The notes under the pieces were generated by a model that did not search any database, was not told the origin of the DNA, and saw only the letters and a program-made list of their open reading frames with translations. Of a DNA stretch of 64,000 nucleotides, positions 1 to 7,681 are shown piece after piece. Numbering within the stretch: the first letter of the stretch is position 1; the number at the start of each line of letters is the position of its first letter. The position numbers and the translations under genes were made by a program. The stretch is from an uncultured Lachnospiraceae bacterium (lineage in GTDB: Bacteria > Bacillota > Clostridia > Lachnospirales > Lachnospiraceae): positions 1 to 64,000 of the forward strand of contig CAJUTU010000017.1 of the NCBI GenBank assembly GCA_910589385.1, written 5' to 3'.

Positions 1-9
1 GGGGTTCGG

Positions 10-570
10 CTAAGTGTGGCGAAAATTCATCGTCACGTTTTCGAGAATCCGGGATGTATTTAAAGCCACTGCAACGATACTTGCATATAGCGGGAATACC
101 GCTGCTTCCATACATCGAAGCATTGTGGATAAAAGGCTGCTGACAGCCATTGGTACATAGGAGAACGCAAGAATCCTCAGATAATCTGCTGCAATCTCTT
201 TTGTCAATGCATCTTTTGTATAGAACCGCATGATATGCCCTGAAAAAAATACGCACATTACGGTAAAAGCCAACGCTATCCCTACGGCAAGGAATAGATT
301 TGCGAAAAAACTCCTGCTGACCTCTTTTTCTTCTCTCTGCCCGATATACTGTGAAATCATAATTCCCACGGCAGCAGCTACCGCTGCTAAAAGCACCGAG
401 TAAACAGACGCAAACTTTCCGCCCAGTCCAACTCCTGCAATACTATTGCTGCCCAGTTTCCCGATCATCAGCTGGTCAATCACGCTGAAAGATGACTGTA
501 AAAGCGATTGCAACGTGACAGGCAGTGCTATCCCTACTACGCTTTTTAAAAATTTTTCCTGCTTTTCCAT
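10..570 (-). pseudogene. MATE family efflux transporter, N-terminal fragment
   Basis: This is the first ~170 residues of a MATE-type multidrug/sodium antiporter: a start like MEKQEKFLKSVVGIALPVTL, the SFSVIDQLMIGKLG segment of TM1-2, and four to five hydrophobic helices. Family members are ~440-460 aa, so about 60% is missing. Similarity stops after AVALNT, and the last ~14 residues (SRILENVTMNFRHT) do not look like a MATE helix, so foreign DNA or a deletion follows near the window edge. I chose the ATG at 570 because GGAGG lies 8 nt before it; longer starts lack a site. It lies 71 nt downstream of the LacI gene on the same strand, so the two were probably cotranscribed. It is unlikely to work as a pump. 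Confidence 0.8.
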
Positions 571-641
571 GTTCTGCACCTCCATGCAATTATCCATTTG
601 AACCACAAAATCATTACTTATCTACAATTGATCATCCTATT

Positions 642-1655
642 TCATGTGGACAATTTTTTAACACTATTCCGTTCCACAAGAAAAACAGGAAGGATTACCG
701 TTGTCTCTTCCAAATTTCCATCTTTTAGTTTTTTCAGGATTGTGACCGCCTTTTTTGCACGTTCTGTAGGATCCTGACGTATCGTTGTAAGAGACGGACA
801 TATTTTTTTGCACCATATACTATCATCAAATCCAATCACAGAAAGATCATCCGGTACTCTGATGCCTTCCTCCTGCAAATCATGTATCAATTCCATGGCA
901 TAAAAATCTGATACCGCAAATACTGCTGTATGCTCCATAATCTGTCGCAGATTCTTTTTGTAGAAGATTCTCCTCTCTTCCTGTGCAAACGGAATACATA
1001 GGAAATCTACAGATTCATTTTTCAACCCTGCTTTACAGCCCTCGATCCTCTCCTTGTCCATATATCTGTAATTATCTGCAATGCAAAGGACTTTTTTATG
1101 CCCCAAACTCTTTAAATATTCTCCTGCCTGATATCCGCCATCATAGTTATTGACCATCAGATTGCATATCCGGTGCGCCTCCTCCCCAAAGTATCCGTCA
1201 TATACGACAAAAGGAATATGCATGGACTCCCGCAGCTTCTTATAATCCTGCTCACAGAAACCGATCAGCACCAAGCCATCCATATTCCACATGGAGGCAA
1301 TCTTGACAATCTCATTCCAATCCTTTGTGACACTTACCATCATAAAATAGCCTGCCTCATTCAACTCTGCTGACAACGCATTCAAAGAAGAGGCGACAAA
1401 TCCATCCTCCAAAACACGGTTTTCATATTTTTCATGATTGTTGATCACGATCCCTATGATCCTGGAATCATTCTGTGCCAAAAGGATGCCTGCCAGATTG
1501 GGAATATAGGCTTTTTCCTCTAATAATTCCTGCACCCGTTTTACTGTTTCATCCGAAATTTTTTTCGTCTTACCATGAATCACATTTGACACTGTTGTTG
1601 TGCTCACGCCCAATTCTTCTGCGATATCAATGATTCTCGTTCTCTCGCCCGCCAT
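642..1655 (-). CDS. LacI family transcriptional regulator
   Basis: A 337-aa repressor of the LacI/GalR type. Residues ~6-28 form the helix-turn-helix (IIDIAEELGVSTTTVSNVIHG, one of the most recognisable signatures of the family), with the hinge helix near residue 50. The rest is a periplasmic-binding-protein-like effector domain ending in the usual VIGFDDS...CPSLTTIRQDP segment. It probably binds a sugar or similar small molecule. The ATG at 1655 is preferred over one six codons upstream because GGGGGA sits 5 nt before it. The only downstream partner is the truncated MATE gene, so its present target cannot be deduced. Confidence 0.93.
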   Translation of the reverse strand: MAGERTRIIDIAEELGVSTTTVSNVIHGKTKKISDETVKRVQELLEEKAYIPNLAGILLAQNDSRIIGIVINNHEKYENRVLEDGFVASSLNALSAELNEAGYFMMVSVTKDWNEIVKIASMWNMDGLVLIGFCEQDYKKLRESMHIPFVVYDGYFGEEAHRICNLMVNNYDGGYQAGEYLKSLGHKKVLCIADNYRYMDKERIEGCKAGLKNESVDFLCIPFAQEERRIFYKKNLRQIMEHTAVFAVSDFYAMELIHDLQEEGIRVPDDLSVIGFDDSIWCKKICPSLTTIRQDPTERAKKAVTILKKLKDGNLEETTVILPVFLVERNSVKKLST

Positions 1656-1789
1656 CTTTTCCCCCTTCTGCATATTGAAATTCTTATTTTAATTAATGTT
1701 CTCAAATTGATATAAAATATTTTACTTCTTTTTTATGATAAACAAAGACTCGCCGATCCACAATACGTTATCCGCATAACCCAATCCAA

Positions 1790-1837
1790 AAATCCCCTGT
1801 AAGATTTGTGGATTTCTCACAAATTTACAGGGGATTT
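1790..1837 (-). terminator. Long stem-loop terminator
   Basis: Arms AAATCCCCTGTAA...TTTGTG and their complement pair over ~20 bp with one bulged base and a 7-nt loop. On the minus strand the hairpin is followed by TTTTT. It lies 60 nt beyond the stop of the RmlD-like gene and upstream of the LacI gene, so it fits as the terminator of the former. Confidence 0.8.
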
Positions 1838-1896
1838 TCATTTAAAAAGTATTAATCTGAAAGTAATTCCAGTAGATTTTCTATTTTTTCACGCAT

Positions 1897-2682
1897 CTAA
1901 ATCAAATTATTATCAACTGCGCATTTCATTAATCCATCTGTAACATTACTAAACTTTACACCATACTTTTTAGCTTTATCACAGTTCATCCATAAGTTAT
2001 GTCTTGCAGGAATATCTTCTAACTTCACTTTTTTACCCAGTAAATCAATGAATTCCTGAGTAATTTCATACATTGATTTTGTTGTTTCACTTCCAAAATT
2101 ATATACACCACCCGGTAAGGTAATGGCTTTTTCCATGTTTTCAGCTACTTCTTTCAAATATGTAATACCCCGAAACTGTCTAGAACTAAATGAGACAAAT
2201 TCTCTCGCATTGATAATATTCATAAGATAATTTGACTTTTTCAAATAGAAATCATACATCCATTCCGCACGCAGCATAACTGCATTCGGATTAATTTCTA
2301 ATAGCCGCTGTTCCATTTCCAGCTTATGTTCTGCATATATATTTCCTGGTTTTACAATATCCTCCAAGTATGGCCCTTCTTCGTTACACCCACTATAAAC
2401 CTGATCTGAGCTAAAGCAGATTAATTTTCTGCCCTTTGATGCTTTTGCAATAAAAAGCGGAATTTGTACATTTGCATAATAAGAAGCATCTGGGTCCGCC
2501 TGACATGCTCCTATATCAGAAATAGCTGCAGTATGAATAATGACATCTGCATCGCTTTCTTCGATTATGCTTTTCACATCTTCTTGTGTTACATTACAAA
2601 GTGATGGAGCAGCAACTGTGTCTTTACAAATCTCCATTATTTTATGACCCACAAATCCATTTGCCCCTGTAAGAAGTATCAT
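1897..2682 (-). CDS. NAD(P)-dependent sugar-nucleotide reductase, RmlD-like (SDR superfamily)
   Basis: A 261-aa extended-SDR protein close to dTDP-4-dehydrorhamnose reductase. It has the nucleotide-binding motif TGANGFVG at residues 5-12, SSDQVYSG at 91-98 (the RmlD equivalent of the catalytic Ser/Thr region), and the catalytic YAEHK at 116-120. Its length is slightly below RmlD (~285-300). No rmlA, rmlB or rmlC genes are nearby, so a rhamnose role cannot be claimed; it may reduce another nucleotide-linked or free keto sugar. GGTGGG lies 3-4 nt before the ATG. It appears monocistronic and ends at the strong hairpin downstream. Confidence 0.85.
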   Translation of the reverse strand: MILLTGANGFVGHKIMEICKDTVAAPSLCNVTQEDVKSIIEESDADVIIHTAAISDIGACQADPDASYYANVQIPLFIAKASKGRKLICFSSDQVYSGCNEEGPYLEDIVKPGNIYAEHKLEMEQRLLEINPNAVMLRAEWMYDFYLKKSNYLMNIINAREFVSFSSRQFRGITYLKEVAENMEKAITLPGGVYNFGSETTKSMYEITQEFIDLLGKKVKLEDIPARHNLWMNCDKAKKYGVKFSNVTDGLMKCAVDNNLI

Positions 2683-2734
2683 TTTCCCACCTATCCCCTA
2701 TTGACATTTGATGCATTTTGTACTTTATATTGAT

Positions 2735-2814
2735 TTTTCTGTTCTTATGCTATAATTGTATTACATTCTATGTAATACTTTGAAATGAAAGGAATCATTA
2801 TGGCCGATTATTGA
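2735..2814 (+). promoter_or_regulatory. Orphan promoter, palindromic operator and destroyed start
   Basis: A TATAAT box (2751-2756) is followed at once by a perfect 9-bp inverted repeat, GTATTACAT and ATGTAATAC, separated by TCT (2758-2778). Then come GAAAGG and an ATG at 2800 that reads only four codons before TGA. This has the layout of a repressor-controlled promoter with leader, but the gene it served is gone: the next bases belong to the tail of an opposite-strand fragment. A TTGACA also occurs at 2701-2706. It is best read as a deletion scar. Confidence 0.5.
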
Positions 2815-2973
2815 TTATTCTGCAAACAGAAATCCCCAGGAAATCCCATCTAAATTAAAAACATTCACCTTCTTTATTTTGTATCCTTTTTGCTGCATTT
2901 CAGAACTGAATTTTTCAAAGCAATCTTTACGTTTCAATTCTTTTTCTGTTAATTTTCTTTTGTCTTTATCCAT
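2815..2973 (-). CDS. Small protein, possible N-terminal stub of a DUF3267-type protein
   Basis: A 52-aa reading frame with a clear ribosome site (GGAGG, 8 nt before the ATG) and a charged start, MDKDKRKLTEKELKRKDCFEK. LTEKELKRKxxFE followed by MQxxGY recalls, from memory, the start of DUF3267 (putative zinc metalloprotease) proteins, which are ~180 aa. Here the frame ends after ~40 family-like residues with the unrelated tail ISWGFLFAE. It probably survives as a truncated stub. Nothing catalytic remains. Confidence 0.4.
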   Translation of the reverse strand: MDKDKRKLTEKELKRKDCFEKFSSEMQQKGYKIKKVNVFNLDGISWGFLFAE

Positions 2974-3046
2974 ACTTAATTCCTCCAAATTCAAGTTTGT
3001 TGTTGCATTATTATATATCATTTTCTCCAAAAACAAAAGGGATTTC

Positions 3047-3230
3047 CTATTCTTCCTGTTCATCAAAGCGGATCTTGAACAAGGCAGCGGCAAGTTCTCC
3101 GTTGGTAAGGATAACTGTGTCTGACCGCAGATTATAATAGGGGATTCTTCGTAGGGTGCTGTGAAATATTCGTCTGTTGTGCCTAAAGGGCAATATTTTT
3201 CTTCTATGAGGTATTCAAGGAATATTTATT
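3047..3230 (-). pseudogene. Unidentified gene remnant (two frames)
   Basis: Two protein-like stretches overlap in different frames: EYLIEEKYCPLGTTDEYF... in one, and TVILTNGELAAALFKIRF ending DEQEE-stop in another. Read through a one-base shift near 3120 they could form one acidic C-terminal segment, but there is no start codon with a ribosome site and I do not recognise the family. It sits among other fragments, so decay is the simplest reading. Confidence 0.3.
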
Positions 3231-3243
3231 TTTGCTACCTCAT

Positions 3244-3888
3244 TTAGAGGTACTTCCTTTTGAAGAAAGTAATAGATAGTACATAGGATAAAGCAAAAAG
3301 CAAAAACGTAGAAACAAAAGCTATCCACATACTGGCTTCAAAATGTTCAACAATAAACCACATAATTGCATTATCCGTTAGCTTTGACCAAATACCCAAA
3401 ACAACAAGCAGTACCACCAAAATAATCATTGCTGCAAATCCAGCGTTTACTCCCAACGAATAATTAGACGGAAACGTAAACGACAAAAATAGCAATGTTA
3501 CACAGAATGATGCTATAGCTATAAACAAATAAAAGCCAAAACGGTATACAGGAAAGCAGAAATAGGAAATTGTATTTACAGTCAATGAAACGCCCAATCC
3601 AATGAAAGCCATGCTACCAGCAAACACATACCGGCTTTTTACAATCTGCGTTTTAGATACTGGCAGAGAAATAGCATATTTCCCCCACTTCCACTGTTCA
3701 TCACATGTTGTTAAAGAAATAACCATAGAAGTTACCTCAAGGGGTATTAATAAAAAGCTGATGTAAATCGCGCCTGTTCCCTCTAAAACAATCATCAGCG
3801 CAATGATGATTGCAATGTCCATGACTAATCTTTTCATTCCATATTTCTTCTGAATAGTTAAGAAGTCTTTTGTCAAAAGTCCTTTCAT
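3244..3888 (-). CDS. ABC-2 type transporter permease
   Basis: A 214-aa, very hydrophobic protein with about six membrane helices and the N-terminal cytoplasmic start MKGLLTKDFLTIQKKYGMK typical of the ABC2_membrane_5 group of exporter permeases. It is the membrane partner of the ATPase just upstream: the genes overlap by 4 nt (ATGA), a normal translational coupling. In relatives the trio GntR(YtrA-type)-ATPase-permease forms a small exporter for an unknown compound, sometimes linked to antibiotic or envelope stress. Here the permease is intact while its two partners are damaged, so the system may be inactive. Confidence 0.85.
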   Translation of the reverse strand: MKGLLTKDFLTIQKKYGMKRLVMDIAIIIALMIVLEGTGAIYISFLLIPLEVTSMVISLTTCDEQWKWGKYAISLPVSKTQIVKSRYVFAGSMAFIGLGVSLTVNTISYFCFPVYRFGFYLFIAIASFCVTLLFLSFTFPSNYSLGVNAGFAAMIILVVLLVVLGIWSKLTDNAIMWFIVEHFEASMWIAFVSTFLLFALSYVLSITFFKRKYL

Positions 3889-4652
3889 TGCATTTCCCCC
3901 TTTACATAAAACAACATGATTTCTTCAATCGTTGCCGGGCTTACAATCGCTTTTGGATAGTCTTTAGCCGCCTTGCTCCGATTTCTTACTAAGACTTTGT
4001 ACTGGTAATCCTCTTTTCGATAAGCTATGATTTCCGTTTTATCAAGCGTATCAAAAATAGCAGCACCACAATTCACAATACCATAATTATCAACCAAATC
4101 ATCTTTTTCATGGCTGAAAATCACTTTTCCCTTATGCAGAAACGTAATATAATCTGCCACTTTTTCCAAATCGCTTGTGATATGGGAAGATACAAGAACA
4201 GAATGATTTTCATCCTGCACAAAGTCAATCAGCATATCCAAAACATCATCCCGAATGATCGGGTCAAGCCCGCTTGTGGCTTCATCCAAAATCAACAACT
4301 CTGCTTTATGTGAAAGTGCAACCGCAAAAGCAAGTTTTACTTTCATTCCCTTTGAAAAATCTTTAATTTTCTTATCTTTTGGCAGTTCAAACTTTTCAAG
4401 AAATTGGCGATAAGTCACCCATTCCCAATCGGAATAAATACCAGACATATATTTTCCAATTTCCGTAGGGGTAAAAATATCCGGAAAATAGTTTTCATCA
4501 AAGACAACACCTAATTTACTTTTAATTTCCATTTCATCAGAAATATGGTCTTTCCCAAAAATCAAGACTTCGCCGCTGCTTTTCTGTATTTCGTTCAGAA
4601 TACAGTTAATCGTGGTTGACTTTCCGGCACCATTTTCTCCGATTAGTCCCAT
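3885..4652 (-). CDS. ABC transporter ATP-binding protein with disrupted start
   Basis: The ATPase has Walker A GENGAGKST (residues 5-13), signature-like FSKGM (99-103), Walker B LLILDE (119-124) and H-loop His157. The annotated ATG (4652) is too far inside: the frame stays open upstream and encodes a normal first beta-strand region (NILEIYNLSKDYGDFF, then RVSFSLPRG). The natural start at 4747, directly after the GntR stop (TAAATG), is out of frame by one base and ends within five codons. So a 1-nt loss near 4740 has separated start and body. Translation from 4652 would lack the strand before Walker A and probably not fold. Likely a recent pseudogene. Confidence 0.75.
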   Translation of the reverse strand: MGLIGENGAGKSTTINCILNEIQKSSGEVLIFGKDHISDEMEIKSKLGVVFDENYFPDIFTPTEIGKYMSGIYSDWEWVTYRQFLEKFELPKDKKIKDFSKGMKVKLAFAVALSHKAELLILDEATSGLDPIIRDDVLDMLIDFVQDENHSVLVSSHITSDLEKVADYITFLHKGKVIFSHEKDDLVDNYGIVNCGAAIFDTLDKTEIIAYRKEDYQYKVLVRNRSKAAKDYPKAIVSPATIEEIMLFYVKGEMQ

Positions 4653-4747
4653 GATAACACCCCTTGGAAGCGAAAAGCTAACCCGGTCAAGAAAAAAGTC
4701 GCCATAATCTTTTGACAGGTTGTATATTTCTAAAATGTTGTGGTCAT

Positions 4748-4922
4748 TTAGTCGTCCTCCTCGTATAAAATTGTTAGCAATTCAATCAATTTATCGAAAG
4801 AAATTCCACTTGCGCGGGCTATTTCTATTGCTTCTGAAAATTTTTATTCAATTTTCTTTTGTTGTTCTTCCAGATAAAAATCCTGATTTTGTACCGATAC
4901 ATAGCAAGTCTTAATTGTCAAT
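4748..4922 (-). pseudogene. GntR family (YtrA-type) regulator, C-terminal remnant
   Basis: The minus strand reads CYVSVQNQDFYLEEQQKKIE, then a TAA stop, then KFSEAIEIARASGISFDK and a tail ending LYEEDD-stop. That tail is characteristic of short GntR regulators (~125 aa) that precede this class of ABC exporter. The DNA-binding half is absent upstream of ~4922 and an internal stop splits what remains. The final TAA abuts the ATPase start (TAAATG), so the original operon order was regulator-ATPase-permease. Confidence 0.7.
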
Positions 4923-4990
4923 AGAGGATAAGAAAAGAAAAAGCAGGGCAAACTGCTGCCATTATCTTTCCCTTCTTCTCCTTTCAGCGG

Positions 4991-5322
4991 CCACCTCTCT
5001 AATCACAATGTTTATTCTATCTAGATGTAACCCTATGGTTGTATATCAATTCTAAAAAATCAAATGTCTGATAATTTATATATGAGGTGGGTTTATTTTC
5101 AGCGATTAGAAAATTTAAGAATAGATTAAAGATATGACTCATTTTCTTATCAAACTTGCTATGCTCTATAATGTAAGTACAGATTATCTGTTAGGATTGA
5201 CAAACGAAAAAAAGCCATATCCGAGAGGGTAATCCTTTTCAAGATATGGCTTACTTTATTTCTTTTTATTTCAAATCTGCCTCTATCAAATCCTATATAA
5301 AAACCGCACTTACTTATGATAT
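4991..5322. repeat. Duplicated block, degenerate copy (A) with a deleted XRE gene
   Basis: About 330 bp that align with 7209-7694. Shared parts are a leader (TCTGATAATTTATATATGAGG), the start and end of the XRE regulator gene, the AAGCCATATC/GATATGGCTT hairpin (5212-5252), and ~39 nearly identical bases running to the last rlmH codons. Copy A has lost the XRE start codon and ~85 internal bases (the junction is GACTCA|TTTTCTT), has a 1-nt insertion, and lacks the palindromic repeat present in the other copy. It encodes nothing intact. Confidence 0.85.
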
Positions 5323-5360
5323 CATATCATTCTCCGTAACAGATATAAGTGCGGTTTTTT
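5299..5360. terminator. Bidirectional terminator spanning an rlmH-end copy
   Basis: AAAAACCGCACTT (5299-5311) pairs with AAGTGCGGTTTTT (5347-5359), with T-runs on both strands. It follows the Rpn gene on the minus strand. The loop contains the duplicated rlmH terminus (CTTATGATAT). At the true rlmH end only the left arm is present. Confidence 0.7.
5313..5322. other. Putative distal attachment site (copy of rlmH 3' end)
   Basis: CTTATGATAT, the complement of the last rlmH codons (TAT CAT AAG), recurs here without any rlmH coding sequence beyond it. Homology with the rlmH-adjacent copy stops exactly at this point. This is what an att half-site left by integration at the rlmH terminus would look like; a simple tandem duplication is the alternative. 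Confidence 0.45.
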
Positions 5361-5413
5361 ACTGATATTTACTCTTCTGTCCCATCTGGTACGGCAGAAC
5401 GGAAGAATTTTCT

Positions 5414-6214
5414 TTAGTCAATCTGATATTCCTTATACATTTTTTTTCTATATGCACTATCTTTTGTAACTTTAATTATATCTTGCGAACGCTTATCCTT
5501 TATTAAGCTTTCGATTAATCTGGATAATTTTTCCTCGCCACGCGCTTCACCGATTTCCTGATTCTCCTGGTCTCGCATCAACAGTGTCATATACTCATGC
5601 CTCCATTCCCGATTCTTCTTTGCTTCTTTTACAGCTTCATCTAATTCATGTACATAAGTATCTTCTGTTTTCTTCCCTGCCACATAATCTAAGAATGCTT
5701 TCAGTTCTTCGCTTACATCGTCCATTTTTCCATCTGCATTCAAAAAGATTTTTGTAGTTTCGTCCCCCATTGAGATGCTTCTATCCTCTTTACAGATATT
5801 TTCAAAGGTGTAAATATGCCGCCCCTTTTTAAAAATATCTTCCAGGCAGATGAAAATGACATAACTACGGTTCAATTTCTTATATGTCTGCCCCTTGTCA
5901 ATCAACTGTAAATCTATCATCCCTTGATAGTATCTGCTTCTTTTGGGTAGTTCTTTTGTATCAGTTGCCTGCATCTCAATGTTGTACACAATGTCCTTGT
6001 CATCCACCACATATACATCTAACCTAACACTTTTTGCGTCTGCATCCGGTCTGATTCCTTTCTGTAATTCCGGATATTCAATGCGTTCTATTTTCAAGTC
6101 TGGAAAAATTCTTTCCAACAGTTCCTTACACAGTTTCGGATTCTGCATGACTTTCCCAAACAGAAAATCATTTGATATTCCTAAATCTTCCCAATTCGTC
6201 TGTTTCGTTCCCAT
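5414..6214 (-). CDS. Rpn family recombination-promoting nuclease / PD-(D/E)XK transposase-like protein
   Basis: A 266-aa protein of the PD-(D/E)XK family (PF12784 type). The N-terminus ISNDFLFGKVMQNPKLCKELL is the usual opening, and the nuclease core is visible as Asp66 (VRLDVYV) and Glu80-x-Gln82 (YNIEMQ), followed by RSRYYQGMID. The C-terminal part is charged and helical (EAKKNREWRHEYM, then EIGEARGEEK), as in Rpn proteins. E. coli RpnA relatives are DNA endonucleases that promote RecA-independent recombination; in Lachnospiraceae they are abundant multicopy accessory genes. AGGAG lies ~11 nt before the ATG. It appears intact. Confidence 0.88.
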   Translation of the reverse strand: MGTKQTNWEDLGISNDFLFGKVMQNPKLCKELLERIFPDLKIERIEYPELQKGIRPDADAKSVRLDVYVVDDKDIVYNIEMQATDTKELPKRSRYYQGMIDLQLIDKGQTYKKLNRSYVIFICLEDIFKKGRHIYTFENICKEDRSISMGDETTKIFLNADGKMDDVSEELKAFLDYVAGKKTEDTYVHELDEAVKEAKKNREWRHEYMTLLMRDQENQEIGEARGEEKLSRLIESLIKDKRSQDIIKVTKDSAYRKKMYKEYQID

Positions 6215-6262
6215 CTGGCTATCATCTCCTTTTTTCTATTTTATCATGCTTTCTCTGGTTAC

Positions 6263-7197
6263 TCAATTCTTAATTCCGCTTTCCTGACTCTTTTTTTCAT
6301 GTTCTGTTTTGACTGTCTCTTCCACTTTCCCCTTCTCCCTGCTGAAATAATACACCTGATCAGACAGAACGTCTTCCTCTTCCACCATTGTCTCATTGAT
6401 TTCACGCAACATCTTTTCCAAATATTCTGCCCCAAGAACCTTGTCATCCGGTATCAATATAATCTCATGGACAGAACTGGGAATAATATAGTAATCTTTT
6501 TTCACCCTCTCTGCGAACTCTTCCAATAAATCCGTCCGCAACAAAGCTGATGCGCCAAAACACCTGCTTTTGTTTGTCATTATGTACATACCGCCAATAA
6601 AATCGTCCTCTTTTCTTTCTGTCCCCAGCATATCTGAAACTACCTTTGTTAAATCCTGTATTGTGAAATCTTCTGCTTTTAAATTTTTCATTGCAGCTTT
6701 CCACAATAAATCTAAGGTAATGCCCCAGTGTTCCATTGTATGATCATGAATCAGCAAAGTCGCATTTCCACTTTCCGATTCCTGCAGGACTAAGTGAAAA
6801 ATGACCGACAAATTCAGGAATCTTTTGTGCGGCATTCCCTCTAACCTGTTCTGATTCCTCTTTGAATGAACCACCCTTACTGAAACTTTGTCTTTCACAG
6901 TATCCCAGACTCCAAGTATCTCATCAGCATCCACATGTTTTTTTGTCTCAGCAATCTCCAAAACCTGCTGGACGCTTGTCTGGATATCCCCAGTCTCTGT
7001 ATACTTTTGATACAGCTCGTCTAAATAGATACAAGGGATAAAGTTAATTCCTTCTTCATAAAATGTAATCCCTTCTTTCAGATTGCCATTATTTTTTCTA
7101 TTATAGTAAAATATACTTCTTGTATCTCTCCAAGTTCCTTTTGCACCATTTCTTTCAGTTTTTCTATAAATTTTCTGTATTCCATTCTCTTTCTCAT
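6263..7197 (-). pseudogene. DUF5688 family protein, frameshifted
   Basis: The long frame (6263-6961) contains typical DUF5688 sequence, including MYIMTNKSRCFGASALL, YIIPSSVHEIILIPDD and VLSDQVYYFSREKG. Its family-like N-terminus continues upstream in the same frame (GITFYEEGINFIPCIYLDEL) to about 7115, then switches frame to MRKRMEYRKFIEKLKEMVQKELG, which starts at 7197 (or 7185) behind GGGAG. A one- or two-base indel near 7095-7120 therefore splits the gene. Function of the family is unknown; members are multicopy in Lachnospiraceae. The C-terminal ~75% might still be made from the internal ATG at 6961. Divergent from the XRE gene. Confidence 0.75.
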
Positions 7198-7312
7198 TTT
7201 TTCATCTCCCACCTCTCAAATCATAAAGTTTATTCTATCCTGATGTAACCATATAGTAGTATATCAACTCTAAAAAATCAAATGTCTGATAATTTATATA
7301 TGAGGTGGATTT

Positions 7313-7534
7313 ATGTATTTTCAGCGATTAGAAAATTTAAGAATAGATAAAGATATGACTCAAAATGATGTAGCTATATATTTAGGCTGCCAGCGTGAGG
7401 TATATCGAAGATATGAAAAAGGCTTTCGGCAGATTCCGGTAGATTTTCTTATCAAACTTGCTATGCTCTATAATGTAAGTACAGATTATCTGTTAGGATT
7501 GACAAATGAAAAAAAGCCATATCCAAGAGGGTAA
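7313..7534 (+). CDS. XRE family helix-turn-helix regulator
   Basis: A 73-aa single-domain Cro/C1-type DNA-binding protein: RLENLRIDKDMTQNDVAIYLGC carries helices 1-3, REVYRRYEKGFRQIP the recognition helix and wing, and VDFLIKLAMLYNVSTDYLLGLT the closing helices. GAGGTGG lies 6-7 nt before the ATG. Such proteins usually repress their own element or a neighbouring toxin or nuclease gene. Here the divergent neighbour is the broken DUF5688 gene 115 bp away. A second, internally deleted copy lies 2.2 kb upstream. Confidence 0.9.
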   Translation: MYFQRLENLRIDKDMTQNDVAIYLGCQREVYRRYEKGFRQIPVDFLIKLAMLYNVSTDYLLGLTNEKKPYPRG

Positions 7535-7554
7535 TCCTTTTCAAGATATGGCTT
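7514..7554 (+). terminator. Stem-loop overlapping the XRE stop
   Basis: AAGCCATATC (7514-7523) pairs with GATATGGCTT (7545-7554), followed by a T-rich stretch (ACTTTATTTCTTTTTATT). The left arm encodes the last codons of the XRE gene. The same hairpin is kept in the degenerate copy at 5212-5252. Confidence 0.6.
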
Positions 7555-7570
7555 ACTTTATTTCTTTTTA

Positions 7571-7630
7571 TTCCCACGAAGCAACGAGCCAAGTGGACAT
7601 GCTTGCATGTACATTTGGCGACTGCTGCGA
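7571..7630. repeat. REP-like palindromic element, copy 1
   Basis: About 60 bp forming an imperfect palindrome centred on ACATGC-TT-GCATGT, with outer arms GCCAAGTGG/ACATTTGGC and CGAAGCAAC/GACTGCTGCG. A close relative lies at 52675-52732 between tyrA and aroA; both begin TATTCCCACG and share TGCATGTACATTT and GCGACTGCT. It is absent from the other copy of the surrounding duplication, so it was inserted there or lost from copy A. No coding potential. Confidence 0.7.
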
Positions 7631-7681
7631 GATTTTTGACTTCAGCTCTGCCTCATATCAAAGCCTATATAAAAACCGCAC

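Noticed and set aside
1733..1740. A third TATCATAA-like 8-mer that could be another rlmH-type att site
   Set aside because: It lies in AT-rich intergenic DNA, and none of the ~30 flanking bases shared by the other two copies are present.
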